From Bacteroidales bacterium UBA1769 (GTDB lineage: Bacteria > Bacteroidota > Bacteroidia > Bacteroidales > UBA932), in assembly GCA_002314725.1 (NCBI GenBank), contig DCGV01000090.1, forward strand, positions 1 to 17,463: a stretch of DNA of 17,463 nucleotides. The letters run 5' to 3'. Position numbers and translations under genes: made by a program. Shown here piece after piece: positions 1 through 6,139 of this stretch. The first letter of the stretch is position 1. Each line of letters opens with the position of its first letter. The notes beneath the pieces are model-generated. The model did not search any database and was not told the origin of the DNA. It saw only the letters and a program-made list of their open reading frames with translations.

Positions 1-495
1 TATACCGGCGGTTTTTCCGTCTATGCTCTTGCCGGCGGTGCTCTCTCGGTGGATTCCGTTGACAGTTCTGCTCGTGCTATCGAATTGGTGGACAAGAATA
101 TAGAACTGAACGGTTTCTCTTCTTCGCACCATTCCTTCTGTGAAGATGCTATCGATTTTGTAAAGTCTGCTCCGAAGGACAAGTACGACTTTATGATTGT
201 GGATCCGCCTGCTTTCGCAAAGCACAGAGGAGCTCTTCATAATGCTCTCCGAGCATACCAGAGACTCAATGCGGCTGCCATTTCCGCTGTGGCACCTGGC
301 GGAATAGTATTTACTTTCAGTTGCTCTCAGGTGGTTGACAAGCAGCAGTTTGCACTTGCCGTTTTCAGTGCTGCAGCAGAATGTGGCAGGAATGTCCGCA
401 TTCTTGATCGTCTGAACCAGCCGGCCGATCATCCTGTAAACATCTATCATCCAGAAGGGGAGTATCTTAAAGGACTTCTGCTCTATGTCGAGTAG
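1..495 (+). CDS. Class I SAM-dependent rRNA methyltransferase, RlmI-like (5'-truncated by window edge)
   Basis: The reading frame is open from base 1, so only the C-terminal 164 residues are visible and the start lies upstream of the window. The fragment begins in the SAM-binding motif I loop (YTGGFSVYALAGGA, residues 1-14), followed by an acidic motif II strand (VDSVDSS). The catalytic-region motif DPPAFAKHR begins near residue 68, and a late FTFSCSQ strand lies near residues 104-110. This combination is typical of the RlmI/YccW family, which uses S-adenosylmethionine to methylate a cytosine of 23S rRNA in the cytoplasm. The N-terminal PUA-like domain expected in the family cannot be seen here. 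The stop codon overlaps the start of the next gene by 11 nt, so the two RNA-modification genes are probably co-transcribed. The family is clear; the exact target base is inferred. Confidence 0.88.
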   Translation, partial: YTGGFSVYALAGGALSVDSVDSSARAIELVDKNIELNGFSSSHHSFCEDAIDFVKSAPKDKYDFMIVDPPAFAKHRGALHNALRAYQRLNAAAISAVAPGGIVFTFSCSQVVDKQQFALAVFSAAAECGRNVRILDRLNQPADHPVNIYHPEGEYLKGLLLYVE

Positions 496-1885
496 TTCTC
501 CTTCCAGATTTACCTATCCTTTTTGTTACACACCGCATCCTTCTGTTGCCGAGGCTGCGCGGTGTCTTGTAGATCGTCTCGATTCGGATCCTTATCTTTC
601 TGGTCTCTTTTCCGAGGGAAAGATGATGGGGGTTCTTATGGTGGCAGATGCTTCCGGCTCAGTGTCGTTTCTCTATGCTTTTTCTGGGAATGTCTCCGGA
701 CTGAGCTGTGTGGATGGTTTCGTACCTCCTATTTTCGATCTCCTTGAGCCTGACGGTTATTTTCGCAGAGAGGAGGCTCGGATATCGGCACTTTCTTCGC
801 GGATAGCTGCGCTTTCTGGTTCTGCTTCGGATTCAGATTCGGATGCGTTGCGGGAGGTGAAAGCTTTGAAGGCGAGCCGGAAAGAGGCATCGGAAGCTCT
901 TCAAAAGTGGATTTTCGATCAATATATGGTGGTTAATGCTCTTGGAGAGAGACTTTCGATATGGGAAGTGTTCTCTCTCCGCGGGCTTGTTCCTCCTGGT
1001 GGAACCGGGGACTGCGCCGCTCCTAAACTGTTGCAGTATGCATACCTTAATGAGTTGCGGCCTCTGGCGATGGGGGAGTTCTGGTATGGTGCTTCTCCGT
1101 TGAAGGAGGTGCGTCTCTCTGGCGCTTTCTATCCTTCTTGCCTTGGTAAGTGCGGGCCGCTGCTCGAATGGATGATGAAGGGTCTTGATGTCGAGGAGAA
1201 TCCGCTCGAACGTGATTTTTCTTTGTCGGAACCTTCCGTTCTTTATTCTGATGATTCTATTGTTGTTGTTGACAAGCCTTCAGGGATGCTTTCGGTTCCG
1301 GGAAGATCCTCGTCGCGATCTTCTTTGATTGATTGGCTTTCTGCTCGGTTTGGACGTGAGGTTTATTCCTGCCACCGGCTCGATATGGATACTTCAGGAG
1401 TGATGGTGTATGCTTTGTCTTTTGATGCAAAGGTAGCCATGGAGAGGCAGTTTGCTGAGAGGGTAGTGGAGAAGAGCTACATTGCTCGTCTTTCTCGTGG
1501 CTCCGGATCGACGATTGCGGCTTCAGGTACTATTTCACTACCTCTGGCTTTGGATTATTACGACCGGCCTCGACAGATGGTCGATTTTGCTTCGGGATAG
1601 CCTGCCGTGACGGACTATGAACTTATCACAATGCTTCCTGACGGTGGGGCGCTTGTCCGTTTCTTTCCTCGTACAGGACGCACGCACCAGTTGCGTGTCC
1701 ATGCGGCTCATGCTCTTGGCCTTGGCCATCCTATTGTGGGCGACCGTCTCTATGGCGATCCTTCAGGCAGCCGCCTTATGCTCCACGCCGCTTCTCTCTC
1801 GTTTATCCATCCTGTAACAGGGGAACGGCTCACCTTCGGATCTCCTCGTGCCCAAAACTCCAACTGTTTGCGACCGGTGGGCTAA
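485..1885 (+). pseudogene. RluA-family RNA pseudouridine synthase interrupted by an in-frame TAG
   Basis: One reading frame runs for 467 codons but is split by TAG at 1598-1600, giving a 371-residue N-terminal part and a C-terminal part that could restart at GTG 1607. The N-terminal part has a long family-specific extension with a charged helical stretch (about residues 95-140), then the catalytic motif HRLDMDTSG with the expected nucleophile Asp300. The C-terminal part holds the conserved GRTHQLRVHAAHALG and GDRLYG motifs needed for the fold. Both sides of the stop match the family (DRPRQMVDFASG, then PAVTDYEL). Relatives usually have GKPAVT here, so one A-to-T change (AAG to TAG) explains the break. 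TAG ends the upstream gene and the gene ending at 10366, so recoding is unlikely. The enzyme would isomerise uridine in rRNA or tRNA. It could be a real pseudogene, a suppressed stop or a sequence error. Confidence 0.85.
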
Positions 1886-2162
1886 AACCCTGCTGATCGG
1901 GTCGCTGCTTGCTTTACATCCACGTGTCACGTTCAAATACGCCTGTTTTGCACGTGATACCATTCATTTTGCTCCTTTCACGTGCAAATTGCGGGGGTTT
2001 TGCCCGTGAGAGATAGATTTTCCTTCTCAGTGAAGGTCAGGAAGCACCTAGAGCGGTTTCTATTCCAAGGAACCAATTTGGCAAATCCTTGTACGAAATG
2101 CAGATAATCAGTTTTTTCATTGATTATTGCTCAGATAAAGTAGGAAGTATGAATTAATTCCT
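1886..2162. other. Intergenic spacer with three CACGTG palindromes; no gene seen
   Basis: No convincing reading frame or RNA fold covers this stretch. Its 5' part has CACGTG at 1921-1926, 1951-1956 and 1979-1984. The second and third lie inside an exact 11-bp inverted repeat (TTTGCACGTGA at 1947-1957, TCACGTGCAAA at 1978-1988, 20-nt spacer). The repeat could form a hairpin after the pseudouridine synthase gene, but no clean T-run follows. The 3' part is AT-rich and leads into the tRNA promoter. Confidence 0.5.
1947..1988. repeat. Inverted repeat centred on two CACGTG sites
   Basis: TTTGCACGTGA and TCACGTGCAAA are exact reverse complements separated by 20 nt, and a third CACGTG lies 30 nt upstream of the first arm. 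The structure could be an RNA hairpin ending the upstream transcript or a paired protein-binding site. The sequence does not decide between these. Confidence 0.5.
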
Positions 2163-2170
2163 TATATTTG
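2163..2170 (+). promoter_or_regulatory. Bacteroidota -7 box of the tRNA-Cys gene
   Basis: TATATTTG matches the Bacteroidota -7 consensus TAnnTTTG and ends 10 nt before the mature tRNA. No TTTG -33 element is found at the usual spacing, so the call rests on the -7 box and its position. Confidence 0.5.
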
Positions 2171-2180
2171 CAGTCCAATT

Positions 2181-2251
2181 GGTGCTTGGGCCGGGAGGTT
2201 AGGCACTGGTCTGCAAAACCAGTTAGAGCGGTTCGATTCCGCTAGGCACCT
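2181..2251 (+). tRNA. tRNA-Cys (anticodon GCA)
   Basis: A full cloverleaf folds by hand. The acceptor stem pairs 2181-2187 with 2244-2250 with one G-U pair. The D-stem is GCC/GGC, the anticodon stem CTGGT/ACCAG, and the loop CTGCAAA has GCA at 2213-2215. The T-stem is AGCGG/CCGCT with loop TTCGATT, and the variable loop is 4 nt. The discriminator base is T at 2251, the usual identity base for tRNA-Cys. CCA is not encoded. A strong terminator follows directly, so this is a single-tRNA unit. Confidence 0.96.
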
Positions 2252-2259
2252 CTAGAATA

Positions 2260-2291
2260 GAGTTCGTGGTTCCCACGGACTCTTTTATTTT
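2260..2291 (+). terminator. Rho-independent terminator after tRNA-Cys
   Basis: A 10-bp stem pairs 2260-2269 (GAGTTCGTGG) with 2273-2282 (CCACGGACTC), with one G-U pair and loop TTC. TTTTATTTT follows at 2283-2291. Confidence 0.88.
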
Positions 2292-2293
2292 AG

Positions 2294-2362
2294 AGGTGCC
2301 TGTGGCACTTTTCATACTGGAGGGCTCTGCCCTCCAAACCTCCCGCATTGCTTCGCAACGGG
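2294..2362. repeat. Cluster of three small hairpins
   Basis: Three consecutive short palindromes are visible. AGGTGCC/GGCACTT spans 2294-2310, GGAGGGC/GCCCTCC with loop TCT spans 2319-2335, and CCCG-TTGC/GCAA-CGGG with a 2-nt bulge spans 2342-2362. They are GC-rich against an AT-rich surround. They may be a REP-like intergenic element. No coding frame is associated with them. Confidence 0.4.
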
Positions 2363-2447
2363 TCGCTGAAGCTACTTAACTTATCAGGAACAGTTCAATC
2401 CCGGAAGACTTCATTTGTGATTACGCTCTGAATTGCAGAAATATCAT

Positions 2448-2455
2448 TACCTTCG
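2448..2455 (+). promoter_or_regulatory. Candidate -7 box upstream of lipoprotein A
   Basis: TACCTTCG differs from TAnnTTTG at one base and lies 29 nt before the start codon. The surrounding 50 or so bases resemble those upstream of lipoprotein B, where the box is TATCTTCG, so it appears to be a shared promoter region. No TTTG -33 box is found at normal spacing. Confidence 0.35.
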
Positions 2456-2484
2456 CCGCTGGAAATAAATAAAAATCAAAAAAT

Positions 2485-3297
2485 ATGAAACGTACACTTA
2501 CTCTTTTTGCCTGCGTGGCAGCTTGCTGCGCGATGATGGTGTCTTGCAAGAACGCAAAAACTGCCGAACCAACCCAAGAAGAAATCCAGGCTCAGAAGGT
2601 GGCATTGGCAGATTCTGTTTTGACGCAGATTGATGCGTTGGCTGAGCAGTTGTCTGATGCTTCATCAAATTCTTTCCGGTTTAAACTTATGGAATTGACG
2701 GATGCTGAAAAAATAGTTAAGCCTGATTATCTTCTTGATCCGTCGGTTGCCGAAAATCTTGTCACCAAATCTCAAAAAGTAAATGCTTTGGCAATATATG
2801 CTATGGAAATGGGTGTGAGAGAAATATACGGAATGCCTACGGAAGAGGCAAATGCGGCTATCGTCAAACTTGCTGCAGAAATAAATCATCCAATCGATTT
2901 TGATTATTTAACCAGCGATGTACCTGTTTCAGATAAAATTAGGAGAGAGTACGAAATTTGTAAAGAAAGAGGGGATATTACTTATTTTTGGAAGTTCCAG
3001 TATGCAATTGTGACAGAAATGAGTTACCTGTTAATCATGAATCCTGATCTTTTCTCAAATAAAATAACAGATGAAAAAATGAAGGCATATGATCAAAGGG
3101 TAAATGCTCTGCATCTTGCAATCGAAGAACTGGCACAATATGATGAGGAAATGGCATCAATTTTTGAATGTAGTAATAAATTATATTCTAACCTTTCTCC
3201 TGAAGAAGTGGAGAGTTATAATTCAGAATCTGCAATACAATGGAGATTTGCACATAAGGATATTTATATTTCCCGTCGCAACGCCCTTCTACAGTAA
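2485..3297 (+). CDS. Array lipoprotein A, function unknown
   Basis: The product has 270 residues and an N-terminal lipoprotein signal: MKR, a hydrophobic core and lipobox MVSC with lipidated Cys21. The mature part looks all-helical and charged and matches no family I recognise. Features shared with the four paralogs are the ALADSVL segment (residues 41-46; Asp43-Ser44-Val45 fits the Bacteroidota O-glycosylation sequon), the KPDYLLDPS...TKSQKVNALAIY block (residues 79-105), a YFWKFQYA block (residues 167-174) and the RRNALLQ end. No acidic residues follow the lipid Cys (CKNAKT), so I infer an envelope lipoprotein facing the periplasm. It is a single-gene unit closed by its own terminator. Its C-terminal 40 residues diverge more from the family than the rest. 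Confidence 0.85.
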   Translation: MKRTLTLFACVAACCAMMVSCKNAKTAEPTQEEIQAQKVALADSVLTQIDALAEQLSDASSNSFRFKLMELTDAEKIVKPDYLLDPSVAENLVTKSQKVNALAIYAMEMGVREIYGMPTEEANAAIVKLAAEINHPIDFDYLTSDVPVSDKIRREYEICKERGDITYFWKFQYAIVTEMSYLLIMNPDLFSNKITDEKMKAYDQRVNALHLAIEELAQYDEEMASIFECSNKLYSNLSPEEVESYNSESAIQWRFAHKDIYISRRNALLQ

Positions 3298-3321
3298 GAA
3301 CATCAATTCATATATACAACC

Positions 3322-3359
3322 GACGGATGGCCATCAAAGGTCGTCCGTCAGTTTTTTTT
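3322..3359 (+). terminator. Rho-independent terminator after lipoprotein A
   Basis: An 11-bp stem pairs 3322-3332 with 3339-3349, including two G-U pairs, with loop ATCAAA. An eight-T run follows at 3352-3359. It separates lipoprotein A from the B-C-D operon. Confidence 0.88.
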
Positions 3360-3428
3360 AGCGGCAAATAGGTATCTGGAAATCATATTTCGTCAGAAAC
3401 AAGTACAGACGACTACTTTAAATACCTG

Positions 3429-3582
3429 CTTCCAGTAATTCACCTCCGACAGGATATTCACTTTCAAGTGCGTAAATCGTGGGTCACGGGCGGAGGTGGA
3501 GACTTTTTGCCCCACCTCTGCTACAGATATGCGTTCCAGAGTGTCTGGGGCAAGATCATTGTCGGAGGTGAATCGCTGGAAG
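3429..3582. repeat. 154-bp nested inverted-repeat element between lipoproteins A and B
   Basis: The outer arms at 3429-3451 and 3560-3582 match as reverse complements over 21 of 23 bases and share the core TTCACCTCCGACA. Inside, GCGGAGGTGG (3490-3499) pairs with CCACCTCTGC (3512-3521). The element fills much of the 340-bp spacer between A and B and has no gene of its own. It ends about 20 nt before the probable promoter of B. It could be a MITE-like remnant, a structured RNA or a recombination site. I see no clear target-site duplication. The rest of the spacer (3360-3428) shows nothing. Confidence 0.6.
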
Positions 3583-3601
3583 AATTATTGCAAAATATCA
3601 C

Positions 3602-3609
3602 TATCTTCG
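3602..3609 (+). promoter_or_regulatory. Candidate -7 box for the lipoprotein B-C-D operon
   Basis: TATCTTCG lies 28 nt before the start of B and at the equivalent place to TACCTTCG before A. The flanking bases (ATATCA before it, GCTGCTAGAAAT after it) are also shared. It has one mismatch to the -7 consensus and no TTTG at normal spacing. Confidence 0.35.
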
Positions 3610-3637
3610 CTGCTAGAAATCAATACAAATCAAGATA

Positions 3638-4453
3638 ATGAAACGTACACTTAATCTTATTGCCTGCGTGGCAGTCTGCTGCGCGATGATGGTCTCTTGC
3701 AAGAGCGCAAAAACCGTAGAACCAACTCCAGAAGAAATCCAGCAGCAGAAGCAGGCGCTGGCTGATTCCGTGTTGGCTCAAATCGATGAGTTTGCAGAAC
3801 AGTATTGGAATGCACAGTCAGAATCGTCCATATTCAGACGCATGAAATTGACTGAAGAGGAGAAGATGGTGAAACCGCATTATCTTCTAGATCCGTCAGT
3901 TGCCGATACTTTTGTGACAAAATCACAAAAAGTCAATGCTCTGGCATTTTATGTTGTGGAACTGGGTGTGAGAGAATTATATGAAATGCCCACGGAAGAG
4001 GTAGGAGAAGCCATCGCTAAACTTGCGACGGAATTGAACTATCCTTTTGATTTTGATCAACGAGATGCAAATGTTCCTACATCAGAGCTAATAAAATCAA
4101 ATTATGAAAAATGCAAGAATAATGATGAATTGGCTCTTTTCTGGCAATTTGAATGGGCACTTGTCACTGATGTTATATATGTTCTTTCACAGAATCCTGA
4201 ATTGTTCCTCGGTAAAATAACAGAAGAGCAGTGGCAAGCTTGGTCAGTTGTTAAACAGACCCGACTTGCTGCTATTGAAGAATTGGCAAAGTATGATACG
4301 GAGATGGCAAAGGTACAGGAGTTTATAAAAAAGAATAGAACCGTGTCCGGTGAGGAAAGCAAACGTATAAACCAATCGATTGAGGTAGCAAAACAGTATT
4401 ATGTCTCCAACAAAGAAAAGTACGATTCCGGGCGCAACTCACTTCTTCAATAA
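3638..4453 (+). CDS. Array lipoprotein B, function unknown
   Basis: The product has 271 residues, with a type II signal peptide and lipidated Cys21 (MVSC, then KSAKTVEPT). The family blocks are present: ALADSVL (Asp43-Ser44-Val45), EEKMVKPHYLLDPS, TKSQKVNALAFY, EAIAKLATELN and LFWQFEWALVT. The C-terminus, YDSGRNSLLQ, departs from the KFIAKRNALLQ seen in C, D and E, and the 3' nucleotides are correspondingly less conserved. The coding start for the signal peptide is almost the same in DNA as in A and D, which points to recent duplication or gene conversion. It is the first gene of a three-gene operon, with C starting 21 nt after its stop. The role is unknown; predicted periplasm-facing lipoprotein. 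Confidence 0.85.
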   Translation: MKRTLNLIACVAVCCAMMVSCKSAKTVEPTPEEIQQQKQALADSVLAQIDEFAEQYWNAQSESSIFRRMKLTEEEKMVKPHYLLDPSVADTFVTKSQKVNALAFYVVELGVRELYEMPTEEVGEAIAKLATELNYPFDFDQRDANVPTSELIKSNYEKCKNNDELALFWQFEWALVTDVIYVLSQNPELFLGKITEEQWQAWSVVKQTRLAAIEELAKYDTEMAKVQEFIKKNRTVSGEESKRINQSIEVAKQYYVSNKEKYDSGRNSLLQ

Positions 4454-4473
4454 ACAGTATAATAACACCAAAT

Positions 4474-5292
4474 ATGAAACGTACTCTTACTCTTATTGCC
4501 TGCGTGGCTATCTGCTGCGCAATGATGGTATCTTGCAGGAATAGCAAAACAACTGGACAGAATCCAAATAAAATCCAACAGCAGAAACAGGCACTGGCTG
4601 ATACAGTACTTGCTGAGATAGATGTACTTGCTGAGCAATTATGTGATGCCTCCTCAAAAGCATTCAAATTTCAAAATATGGAATTGACTGAGGAAGAAAA
4701 ATATGCAAAACCGGATTATCTACTCGCTCCGAAAGTGGCGGACATGATGATTACGAGTGCACAGAAGATCAGCGCTTTGGCAATATATTGCATTGACCAG
4801 GCGGTGAGAAAATTGTATGAAATGCCTCTCGAAGAAGTCAATGAAGCCATTGTAAAACTTGCAGTTGATGTAAATTTTCCGTTGGATATGGATTATGTAA
4901 CAAGCGATGCTCCACTTTCTGAGATAATAAAGGCCACATATGATGCTTGTAGAGTATGTGGAGATCAAGCTCTATTCTGGCAGTTTGAATATGCTTGTAC
5001 TGTCGAAATCGGTTATTTAATGACTAAGAATCCTGATCTGTATTTTGATAAGATTTCAGAAGAACAATGGCAAGGTTATTATTCAAGAGTTAAGACAAAG
5101 TTGAAATCAATTGAAAAATTATCAAGGCATGATGAAGAGATGGCGAATCTTTGGAAATTACATCAACAAACCATTGTGTCTTCATCCGATGCACAAAGAG
5201 ATATGGCCAACCAATCAATTGCATCCGCAAAACAATACCATATCGACAACAAAGACAAGTTCATAGCCAAGCGCAATGCCCTTCTGCAGTAA
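4474..5292 (+). CDS. Array lipoprotein C, function unknown
   Basis: The product has 272 residues with signal peptide and lipidated Cys21. The linker after the Cys (CRNSKTTGQNPNK) has lost the EPTxEE sequence of the other copies. At the candidate glycosylation site Ser is replaced by Thr (ALADTVL, Asp43-Thr44-Val45), which keeps the hydroxyl and the sequon. The family blocks YAKPDYLLAP, ISALAIY, NEAIVKLAVDVN and LFWQFEYA remain, and it ends in KFIAKRNALLQ. It is the middle gene of the B-C-D operon, with short gaps on both sides and no internal terminator. It is more diverged from the others in the mature part than D is. Function unknown. Confidence 0.85.
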   Translation: MKRTLTLIACVAICCAMMVSCRNSKTTGQNPNKIQQQKQALADTVLAEIDVLAEQLCDASSKAFKFQNMELTEEEKYAKPDYLLAPKVADMMITSAQKISALAIYCIDQAVRKLYEMPLEEVNEAIVKLAVDVNFPLDMDYVTSDAPLSEIIKATYDACRVCGDQALFWQFEYACTVEIGYLMTKNPDLYFDKISEEQWQGYYSRVKTKLKSIEKLSRHDEEMANLWKLHQQTIVSSSDAQRDMANQSIASAKQYHIDNKDKFIAKRNALLQ

Positions 5293-5316
5293 ATCCATAA
5301 CGACACTACCAAAAAT

Positions 5317-6132
5317 ATGAAACGTACCCTCACTCTTATTACCTGCGCGGCAGTCTGCTGCGCAATGATGGTCTCTTGCAAGAATGCCAAGACCGCAGAA
5401 CCCACCCAAGAAGAAATTCAAGCACAGAAACAGGCGTTGGCTGATTCGGTGTTGGCACAGATTGATGCTATCGCAGATGAATATTTTGTGGTATCTGAAA
5501 GCGCCTTCCGAATTCCCGAATTTAAACTTTCGGAAGAAGAGAAGATGGTTAAACCAGATTATCTCCTTGAACCATCATTTGCAAATACTCTTGTGACTAA
5601 ATCCCAGAAAGTAAATGCAATGGCAATATACATCGTTGAACTTGCCATCAGGAAGATTTATGATATTCCTATGGATGAAGCCAAAGAAGTTATTGCAAAG
5701 TTGGCAGTTGAACTGAACCATCCAGTTACTTTTGATGATATAGTTAATCTTCCTAGAGCGGAACGTCTCAAGAAGGAGTATGATATATGTAAAGAAAATG
5801 GAGATTTGGCTTATTTCTGGCAATTCCAATATGCGCTCGTTACCGAGATGAGTTACATACTAGCCCATAATCCCGACTTGTATTTCAGCAAAATTACGGA
5901 AGATCAATGGCGGTCCTTCTGTATCTTTGTGGAATCAAAAATGAGTGCAATAAAAAAATTAGCAGAATATGACGAAGAGATGGCTCAGATAATTGAATTC
6001 AGAAACAAATACAGAGTAACTGATCCAAGTGGCGAAAAAGAAAGGATAAACCATTCGATAGAGATAGTAAAAAAATTTCACATAGCAAACAAGGATAAAT
6101 TCATCGCCAAGCGCAACGCCCTTCTTCAGTAA
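5317..6132 (+). CDS. Array lipoprotein D, function unknown
   Basis: The product has 271 residues. Its signal peptide and linker (CKNAKTAEPTQEEIQAQK) are nearly the same as in A, while its C-terminus (HIANKDKFIAKRNALLQ) is nearly the same as in E. It therefore reads as a mosaic of shared ends around its own middle. It carries ALADSVL (Asp43-Ser44-Val45), KPDYLLEPS, TKSQKVNAMAIY and YFWQFQYALVTEMSY. It is the last gene of the B-C-D operon. Only 7 nt separate its stop from the stop of the convergent phosphatase gene, and no terminator fits there. That tight junction marks the left edge of the partner-switching module. Function unknown; predicted envelope lipoprotein. Confidence 0.85.
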   Translation: MKRTLTLITCAAVCCAMMVSCKNAKTAEPTQEEIQAQKQALADSVLAQIDAIADEYFVVSESAFRIPEFKLSEEEKMVKPDYLLEPSFANTLVTKSQKVNAMAIYIVELAIRKIYDIPMDEAKEVIAKLAVELNHPVTFDDIVNLPRAERLKKEYDICKENGDLAYFWQFQYALVTEMSYILAHNPDLYFSKITEDQWRSFCIFVESKMSAIKKLAEYDEEMAQIIEFRNKYRVTDPSGEKERINHSIEIVKKFHIANKDKFIAKRNALLQ

Positions 6133-6139
6133 TCCTTCT

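Noticed and set aside
1598..1600. Genetic code change in which TAG is read as an amino acid
   Set aside because: TAG ends the upstream methyltransferase gene at the expected place and also the MATE-HATPase gene at 10366, and all other breaks would need explaining. A single mutation is simpler.
2294..2362. CRISPR-like or small-RNA interpretation of the hairpin cluster
   Set aside because: The three hairpins differ in sequence, no repeat-spacer pattern exists, and no promoter leads into them.
3429..3582. Insertion sequence
   Set aside because: The element is only 154 bp, with no transposase frame and no clear target duplication. It is kept as an unexplained inverted-repeat element.
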